DNA of 64,000 nt from Bradyrhizobium murdochi (lineage in GTDB: Bacteria > Pseudomonadota > Alphaproteobacteria > Rhizobiales > Xanthobacteraceae), in the NCBI RefSeq assembly GCF_000472965.1, contig NZ_AXAU01000027.1, positions 16,632 through 80,631 on the forward strand, given 5' to 3'. How positions within the stretch are numbered: position 1 is the stretch's first letter; each line of letters starts with the position of its first letter. Below the pieces are notes generated by a model. That model ran no database searches, was not told the origin of the DNA, and saw only the letters and a program-made list of their open reading frames with translations. Position numbers and translations under genes: made by a program. Of the stretch, positions 27,817 to 36,468 are shown piece after piece.

Positions 27817-28991
27817 GCGCCTGGCCCCGCGAGGATCGCCGCGCCCGAAGCGAGGCCGCGATCATAATTGATCATTCCAAAACCCGAAGCCAACCCGACG
27901 CGTGCATCCCTAACCTGCGTCGGACCGGCCTGCCCGAGAACCTGGCGCAGCGCCTCGACCACGCCGAGATAGGCGCCGCCCGCGCCGGCCTGCCCGACCG
28001 AGAGCTGACCGCCGGAGGTGTTGTGCGGGAAGCTGCCGTCGATCGTGAGATCGTGCTGCCGAACGAAGTCCGGTCCCTCCCCCTTTCGGCAGAAGCCGAG
28101 GTCTTCGAACTGCATCATCGAGATCACCGGATAATCGTCGTAGGTCTCGACGAAATCGAGATCATCCGGCTTGACGCCCGCCATCGCGTAGAGCTCATCG
28201 ACATCAACAGCCCATCCGCCGCGCACCTGAACGGGGTCATCGCCGAACGCGTTGTGGCGCTCGATCGTGGCGAGAATCCTGGCCGCAGGCAAATTCAGCG
28301 ATGCGGCGACATCCTCGCCCATCACCAGGAAAGCTTCCGCGCCCGCGCACGGCATCACGCAATCGAACAGATGGATCGGGTCGGCGATCGGCCGCGCCGA
28401 CATGTAACGCTCGATGGTCAGCGGCGCTTTCATCAACGCGTCGGGATTGCGGAGCGCATTGCTGCGCTGAGCGACGGCGATCTTGCCGAAATCCTCGCGC
28501 TTGGCGCCAAACGTTCGCATGTAGTTGCGTGCGATCAGTGCAAAGCTCGCATTGGCGCCGCCGGCGCCATAGGGATAGACGGCATCCTGATTGAAGCGTG
28601 AGAAATTCTCGAGTGTGTAGCGGAAGGAATCGACGTGGTTGGTATCTCCAGCCACGCAGGCCACGATGCGCGCGTCGCCCGCCTGCACCGCCCGCGCCGC
28701 ACGGCGCAGCGCGGCGATGGCGCTCGCACCGCCGAGCGGAATGGTGTCGATCCATCGCACGCAGAGGCCGAAATGCTGGGTGAGCCCGATCCCGCTGTCG
28801 AGCCCCGCCGTGAAACTCGAAACACAGAAGCCGTCGATGTCGCGCGGCGTGATTCCGGCGCCATCGACCAGCGCCTTCAGCGCGCGGCCGATCCACCACT
28901 GCGCGCTCTCGACCGAGTAGCGCACGTACGGGATCGTCACCGGAACTGCCATCACGACCCGATCGTAAGGTGTTCGGATGGAGCTCTGCAT
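27813..28991 (-). CDS. Thiolase-superfamily protein without the thiolase cysteine, candidate retro-aldolase
   Basis: A 392-residue SCP2-thiolase-like protein. At the nucleophile loop, where thiolases have GCASG, it reads LGGASA (residues 86-91), so the cysteine is Gly; the GHPxG histidine loop reads GQAG (333-336). The fold is otherwise intact (HNTSGGQLS at 323-331). A YDDY motif (284-287) replaces the thiolase HDCF region. Loss of both residues plus a DUF35 partner encoded next to it recalls Ltp2-ChsH2, which cleaves a tertiary beta-hydroxyacyl-CoA by retro-aldol reaction. The start ATG 28991 avoids overlap with Ohr; ATG 28952 is possible. Confidence 0.86.
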   Translation of the reverse strand: MQSSIRTPYDRVVMAVPVTIPYVRYSVESAQWWIGRALKALVDGAGITPRDIDGFCVSSFTAGLDSGIGLTQHFGLCVRWIDTIPLGGASAIAALRRAARAVQAGDARIVACVAGDTNHVDSFRYTLENFSRFNQDAVYPYGAGGANASFALIARNYMRTFGAKREDFGKIAVAQRSNALRNPDALMKAPLTIERYMSARPIADPIHLFDCVMPCAGAEAFLVMGEDVAASLNLPAARILATIERHNAFGDDPVQVRGGWAVDVDELYAMAGVKPDDLDFVETYDDYPVISMMQFEDLGFCRKGEGPDFVRQHDLTIDGSFPHNTSGGQLSVGQAGAGGAYLGVVEALRQVLGQAGPTQVRDARVGLASGFGMINYDRGLASGAAILAGPGA

Positions 28992-29017
28992 CGGACCGCC
29001 GGATTCCTGTGAGCCGT

Positions 29018-29446
29018 TCAGAGTACGGTCAATTTGACGTCGATGTTGCCGCGCGTTGCGTTCGAATAAGGACAGCGTTCGTGGGCGCCGGCAACGACTT
29101 CCTCCGCGACGGATTTCTCCAGCCCCGGGAGCAGCACCTTGAGCTCGACGGTGAGCGCGTAGCCGACCGCGACCGGACCCATGCCAACCCTGGCGGTGAC
29201 GGTCGGTTCTGCCGATGGCGTGATCTTGCGCGTGCGCGCGACGAGTTTGACCGCACCGAGGAAACACGCGGCATATCCGGCGGCAAAGAGCTGCTCGGGA
29301 TTGGTTCCCGGCCCGCCCGGACCGCCCAGCGATTTCGGCAGCGACAGCGACACCGACAAGAGCCCGTCGTCGCTCGCCGCCTTGCCGTCGCGCCCGCCGG
29401 TCGCCGTCACCTCGGCTTCATACAAGATCTTGTCGGGCTGCCGCAT
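29018..29446 (-). CDS. ohr: Organic hydroperoxide resistance protein (Ohr/OsmC family)
   Basis: A 142-residue thiol peroxidase. The two redox cysteines are in GYAACFLGA and HERCPYSNATRGN, and the N-terminal YEAEVTATGGRDG plus NPEQLFAAGYAACF are characteristic of Ohr. It reduces organic peroxides with lipoyl thiols in the cytosol. It lies inside the island operon (26 bases before the thiolase-fold gene, 9 bases after the racemase-fold gene), perhaps to handle peroxides formed during aromatic oxygenation. No OhrR-type regulator is adjacent. Confidence 0.93.
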   Translation of the reverse strand: MRQPDKILYEAEVTATGGRDGKAASDDGLLSVSLSLPKSLGGPGGPGTNPEQLFAAGYAACFLGAVKLVARTRKITPSAEPTVTARVGMGPVAVGYALTVELKVLLPGLEKSVAEEVVAGAHERCPYSNATRGNIDVKLTVL

Positions 29447-29455
29447 GTCTTGTCC

Positions 29456-30271
29456 TCAAGCGCTGTTCGGTTTGTTGGGCGTGCGCGCCACAGTGGCGCG
29501 GAAATCCTGCCGGGCACGGTCATTGGCCAGCGCAAAACTCGGCCCGCGGCTCGGCTCGGTACCGTTGAGACGCTGCAACTGCACCCACATCTCGGCGCTC
29601 TTCAGCGCGACCGCTGCGCAGTTTACCACGGGCGCATAGCCGATCTTGAAGCCACGCTCGCTCGCAATCAGGAGACCGGGCAGCACGCCGGCCGGAATGA
29701 TGACATCGGCGCCGCGATCGACCAGCGGCTGCGCGCAGGCTGCAAAGTCGCCCAGCATGCGTGCCTTCGCCGCCGCATCGCCCGCAAACGCGGCGCTGAA
29801 ATTCTCCGGACGGCAGCCCATGCCGGTGACATGCACCACGCGGCCGGAAAGCCCGTAACGATCGGCCTGCTCGTAGTGCCAGACCTCGAAAGCTGAATCG
29901 AGCGTGACCAAGCCGAGGCGACGGCCAAGCTGCGAGGCCGCGAGCAGCGTGGCCTCGCCGGCGCCGACCACCGGGATCGTCAGCGCCGAACGCAGTTCGT
30001 ACAATCCCGGATCCTGGAAGTGGCCCATGACATAGGCGTCAAAGCCGTTTCCCTGCGCTGCGAGTCCGTTGTCGACCGCCTGGATCGCGCAACGGAATTC
30101 GCTGAGGCGGCCGAAGTCGCGATCGGCGGGCGTGATGCCCTCGACGTGGACGCTGGTGCCGGGTGCCGCGATCTCGTTCAGATAAGCCGCAAGCCGCGCC
30201 ATGTAGGGCGCGCTCGTAGCCTGGTCGACGAAGCTCTGCCAGAAGATGCGCACAGCGGATATCCCGTTCAC
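29456..30271 (-). CDS. Aspartate/glutamate/hydantoin racemase-fold protein with altered active site
   Basis: About 271 residues if started at GTG 30271; GTG 30253 (VRIFWQSF) is equally possible, and the ribosome site is poor in both cases. The fold signature is clear (MGHFQDPGLYELRSALTIPV, GEATLLAASQLGRRLGLVTL). In hydantoin and Asp/Glu racemases the first cysteine sits in a CFxDPGL motif; here it is His (GHFQDPGL). The second, usually in LGCAGM, reads IPAGVLPG. Both bases are therefore changed, which argues against racemisation and for an isomerase, decarboxylase or hydrolase role. It is the first gene of the isatin-type operon. Confidence 0.78.
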   Translation of the reverse strand: MNGISAVRIFWQSFVDQATSAPYMARLAAYLNEIAAPGTSVHVEGITPADRDFGRLSEFRCAIQAVDNGLAAQGNGFDAYVMGHFQDPGLYELRSALTIPVVGAGEATLLAASQLGRRLGLVTLDSAFEVWHYEQADRYGLSGRVVHVTGMGCRPENFSAAFAGDAAAKARMLGDFAACAQPLVDRGADVIIPAGVLPGLLIASERGFKIGYAPVVNCAAVALKSAEMWVQLQRLNGTEPSRGPSFALANDRARQDFRATVARTPNKPNSA

Positions 30272-30749
30272 AGGCGACGCGCGCCGATCGATCCTCAAAT
30301 CACGTAGTCTGAGAGGACTGACGATATGCACAAGGCCATCGATGTGAAGGCACACGATAGCTCAGCACCACTCATCGACCGAAATATTTCAACCACAAAA
30401 TAATTTTCGCGTCAATTGAACGGCTTTCCGACAACATCTGCGCGCGACGAGATCGAGTTGCCGAAAGGACAGGCAGAGAGCGCCTCACGCTTTTGCATAG
30501 ACGAATTCAGCCTTCGCGCTTGCACGCGCCGCCGCAAACTTTTCCGCGAAGCCACGAAGTTGGCGTATTGACGTTCGGCCGATAAATACTTTAGGCTTTA
30601 AACAATTGATGGGGCATCCACGTCTGTGCGGGCATGCGTCGCATTGGTAGTTGCGTTGATAAAGGTCATCAATCGTGGCTGAGATTATCGACCTCGGAAC
30701 AGCAGGTATTGCAGACGGGTTCGCATCCGCTGCGGTTGGACTCGGCGCT
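30272..30749. other. Promoter region of the racemase-to-binding-protein operon
   Basis: 478 bases without a convincing gene. A frame of 150 codons reaches into it from inside the hydrolase gene but encodes proline/arginine/cysteine-rich sequence and is rejected. The region is AT-richer around 30380-30420 and 30580-30610 and holds the motif at 30586-30601. Confidence 0.6.
30586..30601 (-). promoter_or_regulatory. Shared AT-rich motif, second copy
   Basis: ATACTTTAGGCTTTAA, matching the motif at 22823-22838 at 14 of 16 positions and in the same orientation relative to the minus-strand gene it precedes. It lies about 315 bases before the GTG at 30271, so if it is the promoter the transcript has a long leader; it may instead be a regulator site. 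Confidence 0.45.
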
Positions 30750-31586
30750 TCAGGTGCCGTTCCCGCCCTTGGCCACCTCGGCGGCGACGAAGTCGCGGAC
30801 CAAGCCGGCAAAGGCCTCCGGCATCTGATCGGGAAGCGGCACCATGCCCCCTGAGAGCTCGCGCAAGATACTACCCTCGATAGCTCCGGCAACTCTTGGA
30901 GCCACGGGATGAACGTGCGGATCGGCTGTCGGAGCAATGACCAGCGTGGGACACTGGATGCTTCCCAGACGATCCTCCATCCGATAGCGATTCACGACCC
31001 GATGGCCTTCCGCCGCCATCTCGCCAGCCCGCAACGCATCGACCATGAAGCGCTGCAGCAAATCGATATCATTAGCGGGATAGAACGGCTGCCGGCGCGC
31101 CCAGAGCTCGGTGAGATGGGAGCCGTCGGTACGCGCCTCGACCTCGTCGATCACACGCATGCCGTCATGCCTGGCCCGGCGCGCCGCATCGACGAAAGGA
31201 CAGGCCGAGAGCACCAGCGCGCTCACCCGCGCAGGCGCCGAGGCGGCCATTTCGATCGCGATCACCGCGCCGGTGTGATGACCGACGATCGCGGCCCGCG
31301 GCTCTTCCAGCGCATCGAGCAGCGCGAACGCCCCTTCGGCCCACAGTTCAATCGAAGGATCAGCGGCAGGCCGATCGGAATCTCCGAAGCCGAGCGTATC
31401 CATTGCGATCGCGCGGAAATCGCGGCCGAGCAGCGGCAACACATCACGGTATTCGTCCCACGAGCGTGGCGTCTGGTGCAGCAGGAGAACGGGAAACCCG
31501 GTTCCGGCCATAGCGACATGGATGCGGCCAAGACGCGTCGTGACGAAGCGGCGCTCGAGATTGGAACCGACTTTGCTGACGCTCAT
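30750..31586 (-). CDS. Alpha/beta hydrolase-fold protein with a non-serine elbow
   Basis: A 278-residue protein starting at ATG 31586 with GGGAG upstream. The fold is clear: LLLHQTPRSWDEYRDVLPLL (oxyanion loop), AMDTLGFGDSDRP, and a C-terminal region with PTLVIAPTADPHVHPVA. The nucleophile elbow, normally GHSMGG, reads GHHTGA (residues 102-107), so histidine takes the position of serine. Hydrolysis by the usual acyl-enzyme route is doubtful; the protein may act as a lyase or use another nucleophile. It is divergent from the importer operon that starts at 31726, with 139 bases between. Confidence 0.85.
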   Translation of the reverse strand: MSVSKVGSNLERRFVTTRLGRIHVAMAGTGFPVLLLHQTPRSWDEYRDVLPLLGRDFRAIAMDTLGFGDSDRPAADPSIELWAEGAFALLDALEEPRAAIVGHHTGAVIAIEMAASAPARVSALVLSACPFVDAARRARHDGMRVIDEVEARTDGSHLTELWARRQPFYPANDIDLLQRFMVDALRAGEMAAEGHRVVNRYRMEDRLGSIQCPTLVIAPTADPHVHPVAPRVAGAIEGSILRELSGGMVPLPDQMPEAFAGLVRDFVAAEVAKGGNGT

Positions 31587-31725
31587 TTCATAACTCCCAT
31601 CCGGAGGCGGGGACCGGACCCGCGCCGGGCTTCGGCGACAATCACGGCATCGATCGTGCTGGTCCGACCCGATCCATGCTGACATCTCGCTCAGGTCGCG
31701 GCTGTTTTCAACCAAGGGGAATGCA

Positions 31726-32874
31726 ATGCGCAAGATGTTGAGTTTGACTGCCCTCATCGGCGGCCTCGTTGCGGCATCGACCGCACAGGCCGACATCACG
31801 ATCGGCTTCGTGACGTCGCTCAGCGGGCCCGGCTCCTCGATCGGCATCCCATACGGGCGCGGCATCCAGGCCGCCATGGAGTACAAGAACGAGGTCAACG
31901 GCGAGAAGATCAAGCTGATCCAGCTCGATGACGGCTCCGATCCCTCCGCCGCAACCCGCAATGCGCGCAAGCTGATCGAGGAAGAGAAGGTGGACCTCCT
32001 GATCGGCACCGCAACTGCTCCATCGACCATCGCCATGATGGCAGTTGCGACCGAACTGAAGGTGCCGATGATCGCCGTCTCTCCGGTGATCGGACAACCG
32101 AATCCGGCGGACCAATGGGGTATTTCCGTTCCGCAACCCGCTTCGCTGCTGGTCAAGGTCGTCGCCGATCGCATGAAGCGCGACGCGATGAAGAACATCG
32201 GCTATATCGGCTTTTCCGATGCCTGGGGCGATCTCGTCTACAACGGCGCCAAGGCGGTGGAAGCCGAGGAAGGCATCAAGGTATTGACCAACGAGCGCTA
32301 TGCGCGCGTCGATACGTCTGTCACCGGCCAGATCCTTAAGGTTCTTGCCGTCCGTCCGGATGCCGTTCTGATCGGCGGATCGGGCACGCAGGGCGCGCTG
32401 CCACTACTTGCGCTCGGCGAACGTGGCTTCAAGGGCAAGACCTACGGCACGGTCGCGCTGGTCAATCCCGATTTCGTGCGCGTCGGCGGCAAGGCCGCGG
32501 AAGGCATTCAAGTCTCCGCCGGTCCGGTCATCGTCGCCGAGCAGCTTCCGGACAGCCATTTCGCCAAGAAGCTCGCGCTCGATTTCCGCTCAGCCTACCA
32601 GAAGGCCAACAATCTCCCGAGCACGGACGGCTTCTCGGCCTATTCCTTCGACGGCTGGATGATCTTCACGTCAGCCGCGGCGCGCGCGCTGAAGACCGCT
32701 AAACCCGGCACCGTCGAATTCCGCAAAGCCCTGCGCGACGAGATCCTCAACACCAAGGAGCTCTCGGGCGTGCACGCAGTCTACAACTTCAAACCTGGTG
32801 CCTATCACGGCGTGGACGAGCGCGCGCTGGTGATCGTTCGCCTGGTCAACGGCGCCTGGACCTACCAGCCCTGA
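31726..32874 (+). CDS. ABC transporter periplasmic binding protein, branched-chain amino acid/aromatic acid type
   Basis: A 382-residue periplasmic binding protein with a signal peptide cut after AQA (residue 22). The mature start ITIGFVTSLSGPGSSIGIP and the LDDGSDPSAATRNARKLIEE segment are almost the same as in the paralogue at 24575-25732. It begins the importer operon: LivH follows 38 bases later, then the LivM-LivG fusion and LivF. In this island the likely ligand is an aromatic acid such as indole-3-acetate or a breakdown product rather than leucine. Confidence 0.94.
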   Translation: MRKMLSLTALIGGLVAASTAQADITIGFVTSLSGPGSSIGIPYGRGIQAAMEYKNEVNGEKIKLIQLDDGSDPSAATRNARKLIEEEKVDLLIGTATAPSTIAMMAVATELKVPMIAVSPVIGQPNPADQWGISVPQPASLLVKVVADRMKRDAMKNIGYIGFSDAWGDLVYNGAKAVEAEEGIKVLTNERYARVDTSVTGQILKVLAVRPDAVLIGGSGTQGALPLLALGERGFKGKTYGTVALVNPDFVRVGGKAAEGIQVSAGPVIVAEQLPDSHFAKKLALDFRSAYQKANNLPSTDGFSAYSFDGWMIFTSAAARALKTAKPGTVEFRKALRDEILNTKELSGVHAVYNFKPGAYHGVDERALVIVRLVNGAWTYQP

Positions 32875-32912
32875 GCGATGCCGAGGCGTAACACGGAAGG
32901 ACGACTGAGGGC

Positions 32913-33956
32913 ATGACGGCAGACATCGCAGCGATCCTTGCGATCGACGGAATAGCCACCGGGGCGGTCTACGCCCTGGTGGCGATCGGAACCGTGCTGA
33001 TCTTCACCGTGACGCGGGTGATCTTCATTCCGTTCGGCGACATCGCAGCCTTCACGGCGCTGACGCTGGCCGCATTGGATGCCAAGCAGCTTCCCGGAAC
33101 AGTCGGATTGGTTGTCGTGTTGGCGTGCATGGCCTGCGCGATGGAAGTCGTCTCGCTGGCGCGCGCCGGCGAACTTCGCGCGGTGCCGAAGGCCGTCCTC
33201 TTCTACCTCGTGTTACCTCTGATCGTCGTCGGGACCGTCTGGCTGACGATGCGCTTTACCCCGCCGATGCCGGTCCGGATCGTGCTGGCGCTGCTCTTGA
33301 TCCTGCCGATCTCGCCACTCTTGGACCGGATCGTGTTTCGCCCAATCGCGGATGCCTCTGTTCTCCTCTTGCTGACCGTCTCGGTCGCGCTCCACTTCGC
33401 GCTGGTCGGACTTGGCTTGCTGTTCTTCGGCCCCGAAGGCGTCCGGACCGAGCCGCTGACGTCGATGGCGATGGAGATCGCCGGGGTGCACGTCTCCGGA
33501 CAGACAGTGCTGATCCTCACGGCCGCGCTCGTGTTCAGCGGCTTGCTGTTTCTATTCTTCGACTTCACGCTGATCGGCAAGGCGCTGCGCGCAACCGCCC
33601 TAAACCGGACCGGTGCCCGGTTGATGGGCATCAGGCCGGCGCGCGCCGGGACCATCGCCTATCTGCTGGGATCACTGATGGCTGGCGTCTCCGGTATCCT
33701 GATCGCGCCGGTCAACACGATCTTCTATGACTCCGGATTCCTGCTCGGCCTGAAAGCCTTCGTCGGCGCCATCGTGGGCGGCATGACGAGCTATCCGGGG
33801 GCTGCGCTCGGCGCGTTCGGCGTCGGCCTTCTCGAAAGCTTCGCCTCGTTCCAGAGCAGCACCTTGAAGGACGTCATCGTCTTCTCGCTTCTGATTCCCG
33901 TGCTGCTCTGGCGCTCGCTCGCCTCGCAACATTCCGAAGAGGAAGTCGAGGAATGA
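32913..33956 (+). CDS. Branched-chain-type ABC transporter permease (LivH family), extended
   Basis: A 347-residue integral membrane protein, about 50 residues longer than usual LivH. The N-terminal IDGIATGAVYALVAIGTVLI and the C-terminal NTIFYDSGFLLGLKAFVGAI with GGMTSYPGAALGAFGVGLLE are family hallmarks. The extra length is a segment near residues 75-145 that adds membrane spans (LFYLVLPLIVVGTVWLTMRF and IVLALLLILPIS). It translocates the ligand with the LivM domain of the next gene, whose start overlaps its stop (ATGA). Confidence 0.93.
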   Translation: MTADIAAILAIDGIATGAVYALVAIGTVLIFTVTRVIFIPFGDIAAFTALTLAALDAKQLPGTVGLVVVLACMACAMEVVSLARAGELRAVPKAVLFYLVLPLIVVGTVWLTMRFTPPMPVRIVLALLLILPISPLLDRIVFRPIADASVLLLLTVSVALHFALVGLGLLFFGPEGVRTEPLTSMAMEIAGVHVSGQTVLILTAALVFSGLLFLFFDFTLIGKALRATALNRTGARLMGIRPARAGTIAYLLGSLMAGVSGILIAPVNTIFYDSGFLLGLKAFVGAIVGGMTSYPGAALGAFGVGLLESFASFQSSTLKDVIVFSLLIPVLLWRSLASQHSEEEVEE

Positions 33957-35722
33957 CGCCGCAGCAGATCCGCCTCATCATTGCCGCGGCGATCGCCTGC
34001 CTCGTGGCGGCGCCCTTTGTGCTCAATCCGTTCAGCATTACCTTGCTGAACTATATCGGCATCTACTCGCTTGCGGCCATCGGGCTCGCGCTATTGACCG
34101 GCGTCGGCGGCATCGTCTCGTTCGGGCAGGCCGCTTTCGTCGGCGTCGCCGCTTATGCGACAGCGTGGGTCACAGCGCTGAACGGCTATTCGCCCTGGCT
34201 CGGACTGGTGCTGGCCGTCATTCTTACCTGCAGCATCGCGGCAATACTGGGCTTCGTGACGCTGCGCCTGGGCGGCCACTTCCTGTCGCTGAGCACGGTG
34301 GCGTGGGGGCTGGCGATCGCGTTCCTGTTCGGCAACATCCAGGGGCTCGGCCAACATAATGGCATCTCGGGCATTCCGCCGATCTCGATCGGCCCGTTCG
34401 CGCTTGTGGAGAGCCGGCAGATCTATTTCTTGATCTGGGCGATCGTCGTCGCAGTCCTCCTCCTCTGCTACAACCTTCTCGACTCCCGCATCGGCCGCGC
34501 GATGCGCGCGATGCGCGGCGGCAATACCTTGGTCGAAAGCCTCGGCATCAGCGCGTTCCAGATCAAGCTGGCGACGTTCGTGATCGCCGCATTCCTTGGC
34601 GCGCTGTCCGGATGGCTCTACGCTCATCTCGGCCGTTTCGTCAGTCCTGGACCGTTCGAAGCCATCATGGGAATTGAATATCTGATGATGGCGATGGTCG
34701 GCGGCGCCGGCAGCATTCTGGGCGGTGTGGTGGGTGCCGCGATCGTCACGCTCCTGAAGAATGCCGTGCAAGACTACCTGCCGCTGATCGCCAAGGGCGC
34801 CTCCGGCCAGCTCGAGATCGTGGCGTTCTCCGCGCTGTTCATCCTGTTCTTGCAGCGTGCGCGGCAAGGCATCGTGCCTTTCCTGGCAGGCTTTCTGCCG
34901 GAGCTAAAGAAGTCCCGTCCGCAACCGGCTAGCCCGCTGCCGTGCCGCGAGCAGCCGGCGCCCGGCACGCTTCTTCTTAAAGTAAGCGGCGCGCAGCGGC
35001 GGTTTGGCGGCCTCGTCGCCGTCAACAATGTCAGCTTCGAAGTGAGGTCCGGCGAGATCCTCGGGCTGATCGGACCGAATGGCGCCGGCAAGACCACGAT
35101 GTTCAACCTGCTCACGGGGGCGCTGCGCGCCAACAGCGGCGAGATCGCTTTCGCGGGACGCTCGATAACCGACGACCAGCAATTCCACATCGCGCGCTCC
35201 GGCATCTCGCGCACCTTCCAGCACGTCAAGCTGCGCCCGCGCATGACGCTGCTCGACAACGTGCTGCTCGGCACCTATTCGCGCACCGGGACCGGCCTGC
35301 TCGCCGGCGCGCTCCGCCTGAATCAGGCGGAAGAGGCCAGCGCACGCTACGAGGCGTTGCAGCAGCTCGAGCGGGTCGGGCTCGGGGACAAGCCGTTCGA
35401 ACTCGCCGGCAACTTGCCGCTCGGCAATCAGCGCGTGCTCGAGATCGCTCGCGCGCTCGCAGCCGACCCGACACTGCTCGTTCTCGACGAGCCCGCGGCC
35501 GGTCTGCGCCGCCAGGAAAAGCTAAAATTGGCCGAACTGCTGCGGTCGCTTCGCGCCGACCATCTGACGATCCTCCTCGTCGAGCACGACATGGAGTTCG
35601 TGATGTCGCTGGTCGACCGCATCGTCGTGCTCGATTTCGGCTCAAAACTCTGCGAAGGCGAACCTGCGGCAATACGCAACGACGCCCGCGTCCAGGAAGC
35701 CTATCTTGGAGGTGTCGCGTGA
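33953..35722 (+). CDS. Fused ABC permease and ATPase (LivM-LivG)
   Basis: A 589-residue fusion. Residues 1-310 are a LivM-type permease with about 8-9 membrane spans (GLALLTGVGGIVSFGQAAFV; MAMVGGAGSILGGVVGAAIV). A linker rich in proline (about 310-338) leads to a LivG ATPase: Walker A GPNGAGKTT, signature LPLGNQRVLEIARAL, Walker B LLVLDEPAAGL and the H-loop LLVEHDMEFV. Fusion of LivM and LivG occurs in several alphaproteobacterial importers. It overlaps LivH before it and LivF after it by 4 bases each, consistent with tight translational coupling. Confidence 0.94.
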   Translation: MTPQQIRLIIAAAIACLVAAPFVLNPFSITLLNYIGIYSLAAIGLALLTGVGGIVSFGQAAFVGVAAYATAWVTALNGYSPWLGLVLAVILTCSIAAILGFVTLRLGGHFLSLSTVAWGLAIAFLFGNIQGLGQHNGISGIPPISIGPFALVESRQIYFLIWAIVVAVLLLCYNLLDSRIGRAMRAMRGGNTLVESLGISAFQIKLATFVIAAFLGALSGWLYAHLGRFVSPGPFEAIMGIEYLMMAMVGGAGSILGGVVGAAIVTLLKNAVQDYLPLIAKGASGQLEIVAFSALFILFLQRARQGIVPFLAGFLPELKKSRPQPASPLPCREQPAPGTLLLKVSGAQRRFGGLVAVNNVSFEVRSGEILGLIGPNGAGKTTMFNLLTGALRANSGEIAFAGRSITDDQQFHIARSGISRTFQHVKLRPRMTLLDNVLLGTYSRTGTGLLAGALRLNQAEEASARYEALQQLERVGLGDKPFELAGNLPLGNQRVLEIARALAADPTLLVLDEPAAGLRRQEKLKLAELLRSLRADHLTILLVEHDMEFVMSLVDRIVVLDFGSKLCEGEPAAIRNDARVQEAYLGGVA

Positions 35723-36432
35723 CACAGATGTTCTCGATCGAGAATGTGTCGGTCGCCTACGGCAAGGTGGAGGCGGTGCGGAACGTCTCGCTTTCCGTCG
35801 AGCAAGGGCAGATCGTGACCGTGATCGGACCGAACGGCGCCGGGAAGACCACGCTGCTGATGGCCGCCATCGGTCTGCTGAAGTCCACCGGACGAATGGT
35901 CTTTCAAGGCAACGATCTTGCGCGGATCGATGTCGAAGGACGTGTCGAACGTGGTCTCTGCCTCGTGCCCGAGAAACGTGAGCTGTTCGCCGATCTGTCG
36001 GTCGCCGACAATCTGTTGCTCGGTACCTACAGCCTGCGCGATCGTTCGACGACGCGCAAAAGCCTCGACGATGTGTTCGACCGCTTTCCGCGGCTGAAGG
36101 AGCGCAGCAAGCAAGCCGCCGGCACGCTGTCGGGCGGCGAGCGGCAAATGCTGGCGCTCGGCCGTGCGCTGATGGCGAAGCCGAAGCTCCTGGTGCTGGA
36201 CGAACCCAGCCTCGGCCTTGCGCCGCTCATCGTCCGGGAAATCTTCCGCACCATCGCCTCGTTGCGGAGCCTCGGCGTGTCGGTCCTGCTCGTCGAGCAG
36301 AACGCCCGCGCCGCGCTGGAGACCGCAGATTACGGCTATGTGCTGGAAACCGGCGAGATCATCCAGTCGGGGGCGGCGGACACTCTGATCCACGACCCGA
36401 AGCTGATCGCGGCCTATCTCGGCGGGCATTAG
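35719..36432 (+). CDS. ABC transporter ATP-binding protein (LivF type)
   Basis: A 237-residue ATPase of the branched-chain family. Walker A GPNGAGKTTLL, signature LSGGERQML, Walker B LLVLDEPSLGLAP, and the H-loop LLVEQNARAAL. GTG 35719 is the likely start: GGAGGT is 5 bases upstream, and it overlaps the stop of the fusion gene. It pairs with the LivG domain. A 6-base inverted repeat (36469-36491) follows the operon. Confidence 0.94.
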   Translation: MTQMFSIENVSVAYGKVEAVRNVSLSVEQGQIVTVIGPNGAGKTTLLMAAIGLLKSTGRMVFQGNDLARIDVEGRVERGLCLVPEKRELFADLSVADNLLLGTYSLRDRSTTRKSLDDVFDRFPRLKERSKQAAGTLSGGERQMLALGRALMAKPKLLVLDEPSLGLAPLIVREIFRTIASLRSLGVSVLLVEQNARAALETADYGYVLETGEIIQSGAADTLIHDPKLIAAYLGGH

Positions 36433-36468
36433 AGCAACTAAGAGCGGGACCAAAAATTGCGAAAACAA

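Noticed and set aside
28992..29267. Upstream extension of the thiolase-fold gene
   Set aside because: It would overlap the Ohr gene and encodes no thiolase-like residues.
30485..30937. 150-codon frame overlapping the end of the alpha/beta hydrolase
   Set aside because: Cysteine- and proline-rich out-of-frame sequence; some cysteine pairs (CDACPHRRGCPINC) look zinc-like but the overlap with a real gene and lack of ribosome site argue against it.
31587..32198. Upstream extension of the alpha/beta hydrolase frame
   Set aside because: It would run antisense through the binding-protein gene; ATG 31586 has a good ribosome site.
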